Virus record (IMG/VR): IMGVR_UViG_3300032286_001304
Span: 33,941 to 97,940 of that record
DNA from: a virus
Strand: one strand, 5' to 3'
Length of the DNA stretch: 64,000 nucleotides
Shown here: piece after piece, positions 56,844 through 64,000 of the stretch
Numbering within the stretch: the stretch's first letter is position 1
Layout: the number at the start of each line of letters is the position of its first letter
Notes under the pieces: model-generated
Told to the model about the DNA's origin: nothing
Seen by the model: only the letters and a program-made list of their open reading frames with translations
Databases searched by the model: none
Translations under genes and position numbers: made by a program

Positions 56844-59800
56844 TTATGTTACCTCGTAACCAAATAATCCTATACTAATTTTTTGTGATGAATTAGCTAA
56901 TGATGTTAAATTATAACCAATTTTTCTAGAAGCTGGAATATTTACAAAAGGAAGTCCTTGCGTTCTATTAGTTTGACCCGCAACTAATCCAAATTCACCA
57001 AGAGAAACAGTGCTTGAATTATCTAGCCCGCAATAATAGAAACTTCCACTTAAATTTGAACTTCCAACGGTTCTACAACTAACTGAATAACCAGTAAAAA
57101 TAAATGGTCTTGATGAAATTAACTCTCCAATCGCAACCCCTGTTTCATCTGGCATTTCATTTAAGAAAAATCCTAAATTAAAATAAGGTCTTTCTCCACT
57201 AACTAGAATTGTATTAGTTATATTACTTTGTGTTATCTTTACTCCACCAACTCCGCTAAAATTAACTCCTCCTTTTAGCATGGATGAGTTTGGAGAACTA
57301 ATTCCTGTTACTAAATAAATAGATTGTGGAACTAGAATAGGACCATAAATAGTAGATCCAGTAATTCCAAAAGTATCAACTAACGAGAACCATGTATAAA
57401 AATCATCGGAAAATGAATTTTTCAAAAATCCTTTTGTGAAATCAAAAGAACTTGTTGCATTAGTAAATGTTGGTATAAAAGAAGGACTTGAATTTAACCA
57501 TAGATAGCAACCACTTATATCTGTATCTAATTTATCTTGATTTATTTCAAATTGCAATCCACCTGGCACTTGATAAAATCCACTATTAATTGGTGGTCTT
57601 GGTGGTGGATTATTAAATACAGTATCAACTGGAGATGTTTGGCCTCCAAATATATCAGTAGAAATTACTCTTGTTTTTATTAATCTTCCAGACAAACCTA
57701 ATCCATTTAAAATATCTTGTGAAGTTCCATATAATCTTGATGTTATATTATTTATTACCTCTGTTTTTAATACGGCATTTGTAGTTGGATTAAGCAATGA
57801 AACTTTATATCCTGAAAAAAATACAGTTTTTGGTGAATAATAGCCACTTATTCCACTTTCTAATTCCCATGAAAATAAAAGATTAGTTCCAAAATATCCA
57901 GTAGTTCCATATGAACCATTTTGTCCTTCATCTAAACTTTTTACATTATATACTGCTGGTGGTCCACCAAGAGGATTATCTGTTAATGAAAATAATATTC
58001 CACCAGTAATAAATGAAGAATAAGATCCCTCATCGCTTATCGCTCCAACTCTATATTGATAATATCCACTATCTTTAAAGTCATCAAGATAACTTAGATT
58101 TGATGTTTCAGCTAAATCATAAAAATCTCCAGTTCCTACTTTTCCTGATATTATATAACCAATAACATTAGAAGAATTAGATCCACTCCATTGTAAATAC
58201 GGATTATATTGAAAACTTCCATTAGTGATTCCACTATAAATAGATACTTTTAGTCCAGAAGGCGGATTTATTGGTTGTAATATTGGTTCTTCATAAAAAA
58301 TATTTTCAGACGAATATCCTGTTGAAGAATTATATACTAAACCAGTATTAGCTTCAACGCCTAAAATCTCAATTATGCCTGGTTGAACTTCGGCTGTTGC
58401 TAAACATCTAAATAAACGAGAATATTCATTATTTTCTCCAGTCGAATTACAATTGACTATCCAAATTGCCCCATTTTGCACTCCATTACTAAAAGCAGAA
58501 GATACAGTAATTTCAAAAGATCCTGAATTATAACTTTGAATATTCTTTGTTTCTGTTTGTGAATTTCTTATTAAAGCAAATTGATCTGATCCAGTTATTC
58601 CAGTTGGAGAATCTACATTAAAAACTGGATTAATTAAACTTAACTCATAAGTCCTTTGATTATTTATTGAAATATCTCTATCTAATTTAATTAATTTATT
58701 TCCACTAGATATTGAAATTATTCTTCCTCCTTGATTTTTATTATTTACAAAATTATCATAAATATTAAAATTATCCCCAGGTCTAATATACATTCCTTCA
58801 AAGGCTGTTTGGAATGTAACTGTTTCAGTTAATAACTTTTCTGAATCTAAAATAAATTGAGAAGCCCTTATAGCCTGACCTCTAGATGTGCAAGCAAAAG
58901 ATTCAATTGCTTTTTCTATATAACCATATTTTTGAATTCCATTTACATCTTCTAATTTTATTATATCTTCTCTATATAATAAATCTGGATCACGCCATTT
59001 TACTTTTATAACAGTAGATCTTGTATTTCTTGCTGTATCAGAATACAAAAATCTTCCATCTATTACATTTGCATTTGTAAAATTATAAACTGTAGGATAT
59101 AACTTAGATGTATTTACCCATATCTTACCATTTCCCCAATACATCATTCCTTGAAAAATAGAAACTAAATCTTGCAATAAATCATAAGCTGATTTAGATC
59201 CTTGAATTACTGTATTACATGTAAATCTTGGTTCTAATCCACCTTTACCATCATCAATCATCTCATCACAATATTTTGCTATTTCATAAAGAGACCATTT
59301 ATCTATTAAGTTTTCATTAAAATAATTTCCTAAACCATATCTTTTATTAGTCAAAAGATCGTAAAAAATCCATGCTGGATTATTAGTCCATTTTTTCTCA
59401 CTTGAGAAAGTTCCATTCCAAATAGCTGGATATATAGCAGCAGTATAACTTCCATTTGTATTTATTTTTGTTGGTGTATATCCTTCTGGAACTAAAATCA
59501 TCAATCCCATAACATCATAAGCTCTTGCTGGAACTTGTGAAAAACTATCACTATTAATATTCATTGCTGCCAAAGCAGTATTTGGATATGAATATCTATT
59601 TATTCCAATAACAGCAATTGAAGATACAAATAATTCATTTGCAGTTCTTTCGCTTACAATATTTTCGCTTTCTCTTACTATTCTTATTTTATAATTTTTC
59701 CAATTTTCAGATAAAGATTTATGAAAAACAGATCTTGTTACAACATATTCAGAATTTGCAATTCCAAGTATAACTCCAACTCTTTCTTTTTCTTCATAAT

Positions 59801-60548
59801 ATGTTTTTGTCTTACTATTATATTTTGTTACAGGTCTAAGCGGAAGAATATCAAATTCTGGACCATTATCTTTAGCTGCTTTTATTGAATATTTTAATTG
59901 TATACCATTTTTATCGCCTTTATCATTAATACTAAATAAAGAAGGGACTCTAAATGTTATTTTTATTCCCTGTATATCAGGAAATTCTTTTTTTTGTATT
60001 AAAGTAACTACATCTTTTGTTCCGCCTAATCCAGCAGGCATCTTAGCAATTCTTGTATTAGATGGAAGTGGTATAAAAACTTCATTTTTTTCATATCCAC
60101 TAATAGGTAATTGATTTTCTGTTCCTAATGTATAATTAAAACTAAAAGCATCAATTCCATTTAGTGGAATTCCAGTTAAATTAAAATTATAACTTCCATC
60201 TAAATTTCTTCCTTTAACTCCATCAAAATACATTGATGTAAGTGGATCTTTTCCATAAGTTCCACTATTAACAAAAAAACCACTTATTGGACCTTCTCCA
60301 ATTAAATCAACTATTTTATAAGTTGATCTAGATAAAAGTGTTGATTTTTTTTCTTTATCATAAAGAATTGTTGCCGCACCAGCATAACCAGTTGACTCTA
60401 AATTAGCATACGTTCCTCCATTCTTGACTAATGAAATAAACTGTTGACTATTTTGATCTATTATCTCTACCCATTCATAATTAATACATTTCCATGTATA
60501 ACCTGGGCGAGCTTGTGGTGCTGTATACCACCAATTACATTCTGCCAT
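56844..60548 (-). CDS. J: Tail tip / host specificity protein J
   Basis: This 1234-residue central tip protein is of the lambda J type. The N-terminal and middle parts carry family features: LSRSTYKIVDLIGEGPISGF, PDIQGIKITFRVPSLF, YDVMGLMILVPEGYTPTKIN, NPAWIFYDLLTNKRYGLGNY, SLYEIAKYCDEMIDDG with EPRFTCNTVI, and FQGMMYWGNGKIW. The C-terminal half has several fibronectin-III-like segments (about 780-1080, PSGLKVSIYSG, PPAVYNVKSLDEG) and a variable Gly/Ser-rich end likely to contact the receptor. It follows I, K, L and M in the lambda order. Confidence 0.95.
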   Translation of the reverse strand: MAECNWWYTAPQARPGYTWKCINYEWVEIIDQNSQQFISLVKNGGTYANLESTGYAGAATILYDKEKKSTLLSRSTYKIVDLIGEGPISGFFVNSGTYGKDPLTSMYFDGVKGRNLDGSYNFNLTGIPLNGIDAFSFNYTLGTENQLPISGYEKNEVFIPLPSNTRIAKMPAGLGGTKDVVTLIQKKEFPDIQGIKITFRVPSLFSINDKGDKNGIQLKYSIKAAKDNGPEFDILPLRPVTKYNSKTKTYYEEKERVGVILGIANSEYVVTRSVFHKSLSENWKNYKIRIVRESENIVSERTANELFVSSIAVIGINRYSYPNTALAAMNINSDSFSQVPARAYDVMGLMILVPEGYTPTKINTNGSYTAAIYPAIWNGTFSSEKKWTNNPAWIFYDLLTNKRYGLGNYFNENLIDKWSLYEIAKYCDEMIDDGKGGLEPRFTCNTVIQGSKSAYDLLQDLVSIFQGMMYWGNGKIWVNTSKLYPTVYNFTNANVIDGRFLYSDTARNTRSTVIKVKWRDPDLLYREDIIKLEDVNGIQKYGYIEKAIESFACTSRGQAIRASQFILDSEKLLTETVTFQTAFEGMYIRPGDNFNIYDNFVNNKNQGGRIISISSGNKLIKLDRDISINNQRTYELSLINPVFNVDSPTGITGSDQFALIRNSQTETKNIQSYNSGSFEITVSSAFSNGVQNGAIWIVNCNSTGENNEYSRLFRCLATAEVQPGIIEILGVEANTGLVYNSSTGYSSENIFYEEPILQPINPPSGLKVSIYSGITNGSFQYNPYLQWSGSNSSNVIGYIISGKVGTGDFYDLAETSNLSYLDDFKDSGYYQYRVGAISDEGSYSSFITGGILFSLTDNPLGGPPAVYNVKSLDEGQNGSYGTTGYFGTNLLFSWELESGISGYYSPKTVFFSGYKVSLLNPTTNAVLKTEVINNITSRLYGTSQDILNGLGLSGRLIKTRVISTDIFGGQTSPVDTVFNNPPPRPPINSGFYQVPGGLQFEINQDKLDTDISGCYLWLNSSPSFIPTFTNATSSFDFTKGFLKNSFSDDFYTWFSLVDTFGITGSTIYGPILVPQSIYLVTGISSPNSSMLKGGVNFSGVGGVKITQSNITNTILVSGERPYFNLGFFLNEMPDETGVAIGELISSRPFIFTGYSVSCRTVGSSNLSGSFYYCGLDNSSTVSLGEFGLVAGQTNRTQGLPFVNIPASRKIGYNLTSLANSSQKISIGLFGYEVT

Positions 60549-60550
60549 AT

Positions 60551-61207
60551 TTATTTGCTATAATCATAATAAAAAGAACCATCTGAATTTTCTACTAAAA
60601 TTGGATTTTTAATAGTTGATTTGCTTGTGCTATCCGCTTGATAATTATCAAGAGATAGCGAGATGGGCATTGGAGCCACTAGCACTCTTCCATAAATTAA
60701 ACCTACTGGTGTATTTTGGGCAATTACAGAAGCGTTTCCTTGAAAAACACTGGAAGTTCTATTATCTTCTTTTTGCATTTTTGGAATTGGCGTCATTAAT
60801 TCAATAATACCTCCAACTATTAATCCAAGTCCAGTAGAAATTAATGCATATCCTATCATTGGATTACCAGTTAAAGAAAGATAAATACCAGCAACAACTA
60901 AAAGTGCTCCAACAATAATTTTTGCAACTGCACCTGACATTTTTATAACTGGAATGATATATATATCAGATTTTCCAGTTCTTCCAGTTAATTCATCGGA
61001 AGATAAAGTATTTTTTTTATTACCAACGCATACTTTGTAATATTTATTTCTACCCTCTGTATCTAAATATTCTAAAAATTTTCCAGCTGTGTTTATTGAA
61101 ATAGCTCTTATTGCTTCAGCTGGACTAGAAACATTAAGATTCCAAAGTTTTCCAAACATTTTTCCTAACTTGCCGCCAAGATGTATTGTTACAAGATTTT
61201 CATTCAT
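60551..61207 (-). CDS. I: Tail assembly protein I (lambda gpI type)
   Basis: The 218 residues have an N-terminal ubiquitin-like part (VTIHLGGKLGKMFGKLWNLN, AEAIRAISIN), a glycine-rich hydrophobic stretch about 90-140 (KMSGAVAKIIVGALLVVAGI, MIGYALISTGLGLIVGGIIE), and NTPVGLIYGRVLVAP near the end, all as in lambda gpI. It acts in tail-tip assembly and is not in the mature virion in lambda. It overlaps K by 8 nt. Confidence 0.92.
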   Translation of the reverse strand: MNENLVTIHLGGKLGKMFGKLWNLNVSSPAEAIRAISINTAGKFLEYLDTEGRNKYYKVCVGNKKNTLSSDELTGRTGKSDIYIIPVIKMSGAVAKIIVGALLVVAGIYLSLTGNPMIGYALISTGLGLIVGGIIELMTPIPKMQKEDNRTSSVFQGNASVIAQNTPVGLIYGRVLVAPMPISLSLDNYQADSTSKSTIKNPILVENSDGSFYYDYSK

Positions 61208-61886
61208 TTAATCTAAATCCTCCTATAAAATTTTCACCTAAACTTCCTATCTCTTCTATTACAGAAAGTTTTCCAATAGGATGATGAAGAATTTTTCCAT
61301 CTCCATAATAAATTGCTAAATGTTTTGCATTACCTCTTTGTGAAAATACAAATAAATCACCAAATTTAAAATCATCAATTTTTTTAGTAAATTTATTTAT
61401 TTCTTTAATCATTATATCAAAATTACTTGTTCTGAATGATTCATCTCTTATATAGTCAGGTAATAAAAAATTTTTTTCTTTTTTATAAAAATCTCTAATT
61501 AAACCATAACAATCATTAAATCCCCATATATATCTCTTACCTTGAAAATCTCCATAATCATAAGATAAAGGAATATATGAATTTATTTTTTTATCTATTT
61601 TAGAATAAACATAAATAGGTAAACATGACTCTTCAGATATTTCTAAATCTTGTTCGCTAAAATTATAATCTGAATTTACATGAGAATGATATATAGCATA
61701 TAAGTTTCTTTTTAAGTTTTTAATATAATCATCAGCAGATACTTCAAAAAAATTTTTTTTATCTAATGCTATATTTTCGCATTTATCTATTTTTGCTTGA
61801 GATCCTTCAAAATAAATAAAACCACCAATTTCTTCATCCGAAGATTCAGCTTGACTAATAATTTCTTGATATATATTATTTGTCAT
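61200..61886 (-). CDS. K: Tail tip peptidase K (JAMM plus NlpC/P60)
   Basis: The N-terminal half of these 228 residues is a JAB/MPN domain (EEIGGFIYFEG, then YAIYHSHVNSDYNFSEQDLE with the H-x-H...S...D metal site). The C-terminal half is NlpC/P60 (YIWGFNDCYGLIRDFY with catalytic Cys, AKHLAIYYGDGKILHHP with His). Lambda gpK has the same two domains and works with I and L in tip assembly and possibly peptidoglycan passage. Confidence 0.93.
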   Translation of the reverse strand: MTNNIYQEIISQAESSDEEIGGFIYFEGSQAKIDKCENIALDKKNFFEVSADDYIKNLKRNLYAIYHSHVNSDYNFSEQDLEISEESCLPIYVYSKIDKKINSYIPLSYDYGDFQGKRYIWGFNDCYGLIRDFYKKEKNFLLPDYIRDESFRTSNFDIMIKEINKFTKKIDDFKFGDLFVFSQRGNAKHLAIYYGDGKILHHPIGKLSVIEEIGSLGENFIGGFRLNE

Positions 61887-62785
61887 ACTAAATATTCTCC
61901 TCTTGATGCTCCTGGAAATCCACCAAATCTTAATACTTGTGGGGCTGGATATCTTTTTCTACATCCAGCAAGATTTTTTGAACAAAAATCAGCTATCCAT
62001 TTATCTGGAGATTGAATTGGTCCATTTTCGATTCCTTTAATTCCATTGTTTTTAGCTACATAAAAAATTGATTCCCCAACTGTTTCCCTTATTTGACTAA
62101 TCAAATAAATATAATCTCCTATATTATAAGTATTAGATTCGCTATATTGACCTCTATTATTAAGTGTAAATCCATAACCACCAACACCCATAACTTTATT
62201 GTTTTTATCAGCAACTGGAATACCAGTATATCCACATGAAGAATCTCTATATTTAAATCCACATATATTTGCAAAAATCATTCTAGTTGGAAGTTTTACA
62301 TTATCTATTTCTAATGGAGTTGCTAATTCAAATTCTACATAATCTTTATTTTCTGTTATTTTTCTATTTATAAAAAATATATCATCAGGATAAGCTGCTT
62401 CTGGATCTGCTAATCCATATGGATTTATTCCATTATCAAAATTTATACCATCTATAAATCTAGCAAAAACTCTTTTTCTTGAAAATTTAGCACCTATTAA
62501 ATTTTGCCCATTAAGAATATAATAAGATACAAATCCGTTTATATTAGCCGCTCTGAGCTTTGGTCTTGGTAAAGAACCTTTTCCATCATATTCAAAACCT
62601 TCTAAAAATACAGGAAAAGCAATATATTCAATTCCATCAAAAGTTATATTTTTATAATTATTTGATGAACCATCATGAAAATACAAAGTTGGACCTCCCA
62701 AACTTGATGCATCTAATTTATATAATGATAATAATGCACTTGGATTAAACTTTGTTGCTTCTAGATTTGTTACTGTTTTGCTCAT
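61883..62785 (-). CDS. L: Minor tail protein L
   Basis: The 300 residues have four conserved cysteines of lambda gpL: ANICGFKYRDSSCGYTG and DFCSKNLAGCRKRYPAPQVL, which bind an iron-sulfur cluster in lambda. The N-terminal half (GIEYIAFPVFLEGFEYDGKG, LPRPKLRAANI) is a tip-ring domain. The C-terminal FGGFPGASRGEYLV is a family signature. Position between M and K matches lambda. Confidence 0.95.
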   Translation of the reverse strand: MSKTVTNLEATKFNPSALLSLYKLDASSLGGPTLYFHDGSSNNYKNITFDGIEYIAFPVFLEGFEYDGKGSLPRPKLRAANINGFVSYYILNGQNLIGAKFSRKRVFARFIDGINFDNGINPYGLADPEAAYPDDIFFINRKITENKDYVEFELATPLEIDNVKLPTRMIFANICGFKYRDSSCGYTGIPVADKNNKVMGVGGYGFTLNNRGQYSESNTYNIGDYIYLISQIRETVGESIFYVAKNNGIKGIENGPIQSPDKWIADFCSKNLAGCRKRYPAPQVLRFGGFPGASRGEYLV

Positions 62786-63522
62786 ACGTCAAATACTTGT
62801 TGAATATCAACAGATATTGAATTTAGATTATAGGAATTAGTTGTTATTTGTGCTGAGTTAGCAATATACCTATTATCAGTATTATTTGTCAAATTATTTA
62901 TTGGAATTAATAAACTAAACCAATCAACACCTGCTTTATTTTCAATAAAAGTAGAAATAGCTCTTGTTTCTCTATCACTTCTATTATCAAAATTTAATTT
63001 CCAATTATAATTTACTGTATTCAAACCATCTCTTTGTCTTTGAGAATATCCATCACCAAATTTTGCTTCATTTTTTATTATTTTTATTTCTTGCGATGAA
63101 GAATAAGATGGTATAAACATAAAACCACTTGTCCAGCAAGGATTAATAGAACAAGTAACTACTCCTCCAGCACCACCATTTCCATATTGATTTTCGTTTA
63201 TAAATTGTATAAAAGAATTTCCACCATTTATCACCATTCCAGTGAAATCTGCTCCATTTGATAATGTTCCATTAACTCTAACTAATGAACCAGCTACAAA
63301 ATTCGGACCAGAGCCAGTTTTTGTAAAATTAACAGTAGTTTTATTATCATCTGTAACGTAAGAAGTTACATTATATGAAAATACATAATTTGGATTCTGA
63401 TTTAACGAGTCCTGCGTTGCATAAAGATAATATGCATCAGAAATAGAAGTTCCTCTGATTACATCAAATTTTTTGTAATTTACAGAACTTGAATATGGAA
63501 AAAATGTATTTTGAACTGGCAT
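62782..63522 (-). CDS. M: Minor tail protein M with N-terminal extension
   Basis: The C-terminal half of these 246 residues (EIKIIKNEAKFGDGYSQRQR, DGLNTVNYNWKLNFDNRSD, FIENKAGVDWFSL) is the lambda M family. The N-terminal 130 residues form an extra beta-rich segment (SSSVNYKKFDVIRGTSISDA, YYLYATQDS) resembling carbohydrate-binding CBM5/12-like or distal tail insertions. It overlaps L by 4 nt. Confidence 0.9.
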   Translation of the reverse strand: MPVQNTFFPYSSSVNYKKFDVIRGTSISDAYYLYATQDSLNQNPNYVFSYNVTSYVTDDNKTTVNFTKTGSGPNFVAGSLVRVNGTLSNGADFTGMVINGGNSFIQFINENQYGNGGAGGVVTCSINPCWTSGFMFIPSYSSSQEIKIIKNEAKFGDGYSQRQRDGLNTVNYNWKLNFDNRSDRETRAISTFIENKAGVDWFSLLIPINNLTNNTDNRYIANSAQITTNSYNLNSISVDIQQVFDV

Positions 63523-63549
63523 TCCTTAATCCTTTTCATTTAATACACT

Positions 63550-64000
63550 TTATTTTGTTCTTCTTATCTGAGAATTTATACCACCAACGCGAGATTGCTG
63601 AACCATCTCATCTTTAACTATATCCCTAACCTGACGAGATAACTTTTGTCCAAAATCTTCACCAAACGGTGAATTTTTTTGCTTGCTTTTATCTTCTTCT
63701 GTTTTTGCTGAAACTTCACCATTATTATTTATATCAATCTTAATATAAACGGATGGATTTGATGCAATCTCTTCTGGAGAACTTTTAGATTTAGATGTTG
63801 AAACTGTTGAAGGCATTTCAGAAACATCACCTCCATCTGCATATCTAGATCTAATTGAGCCAATATTCATGCTGTCGGTAACACTTCCACCCATTGCATA
63901 CATTCTTGGAACTGAAGCTATTTCATTTGTAACACTTCCACCCATTGCATACATTCTTGGAACTGAAGCTATTTCATTTGTAACACTTCCACCCATTGCA
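63550..64000 (-). CDS. H: Tape measure protein, C-terminal end (partial)
   Basis: The frame is open to the window edge. The visible end has tandem 17-residue repeats (MYAMGGSVTNEIASVPR), a disordered Ser/Lys region, and a terminal helix FGQKLSRQVRDIVKDEMVQQ followed by GGINSQIRRTK. Position directly before M in lambda order, glycine-rich repeat and final amphipathic helix suggest the C-terminus of the tail-length protein. The main body is outside the window, so this stays tentative. Confidence 0.7.
   Translation of the reverse strand, partial: AMGGSVTNEIASVPRMYAMGGSVTNEIASVPRMYAMGGSVTDSMNIGSIRSRYADGGDVSEMPSTVSTSKSKSSPEEIASNPSVYIKIDINNNGEVSAKTEEDKSKQKNSPFGEDFGQKLSRQVRDIVKDEMVQQSRVGGINSQIRRTK
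63892..64000 (-). repeat. 51-bp direct repeats in the tape-measure gene
   Basis: Two identical 51-bp units begin at 63892 and 63943, and a third starts at 63994 and continues past the window. They encode a 17-residue in-frame repeat and are identical at the DNA level where visible, so they arose recently. Confidence 0.9.

Overview
The window is part of a large, AT-rich genome of a tailed bacteriophage with a long non-contractile tail. The evidence is a lambda-type tail-tip block (tape-measure end, then M, L, K, I and J homologues), a full phage replication and nucleotide-metabolism set, free-standing homing endonucleases, and tightly packed, overlapping genes. Heptose-pathway genes and heptosyltransferase-like enzymes point to a Gram-negative host. 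Start codons almost never follow a Shine-Dalgarno motif. Many transcription units instead start from a TTGACA/T - N17 - TATAAT-like promoter lying only about 5-7 nt before the ATG, which suggests leaderless mRNAs. I cannot name the host. Both ends of the window cut through genes.

Layout. (a) 1-44577, minus strand, many short operons. 1-3270: a sugar-nucleotide group (hldD epimerase, HldE-type nucleotidyltransferase, cupin, HAD phosphatase). 3277-8286: nucleotide and DNA metabolism (nrdA, nrdB, dut, dam). 9010-17033: replisome, with a DNA polymerase III alpha split into PHP-like, DnaQ-like exonuclease and polymerase genes, then primase and DnaB helicase. 17127-23474: phosphoesterase, nuclease, RecA, an HldE-type heptose kinase and a RecB-type nuclease. 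23526-30216: two GIY-YIG endonucleases, a SLOG protein, DUF5662, thyX, a GDP-mannose-dehydratase-like enzyme and a GMP-reductase-like enzyme. 30250-32644: a high-GC insert with a DUF6745-like protein, its usual small partner, and a striking array of six overlapping ORFs made of 4-residue QV repeats. 33830-44370: a glycosylation island with two GT9-like (heptosyltransferase) proteins, GT-A and GT-B glycosyltransferases and a ColD-like PLP enzyme with His in place of the catalytic Lys. (b) 44592-53924, plus strand: divergent promoters, a long gene-free stretch at 44860-45677 that looks like a large structured non-coding RNA, a sigma-factor-like protein, more glycosyltransferases (one GT4-DUF4214-GT9 protein split over two overlapping ORFs), an SSB and a possible annealing protein. 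(c) 53921-64000, minus strand: tail tip and receptor-binding genes, including an LRR protein and a LamG-like protein.

How it fits together. The phage makes its own dNTPs and replication and recombination machinery. It also carries three of the enzymes of the ADP-heptose route (7-phosphate kinase, 1-phosphate nucleotidyltransferase, 6-epimerase), GT9-type transferases that normally use ADP-heptose, and a GMD plus ColD-like pair that would make a GDP-3,6-dideoxy sugar. My inference is that it builds an unusual heptose- and deoxysugar-containing glycan, on its own virion or on the host surface. The strongest candidates for undescribed biology are the large structured RNA (44961-about 45630), the QV-repeat ORF array next to a repeat-less DUF6745 gene, and the heptose glycosylation system.
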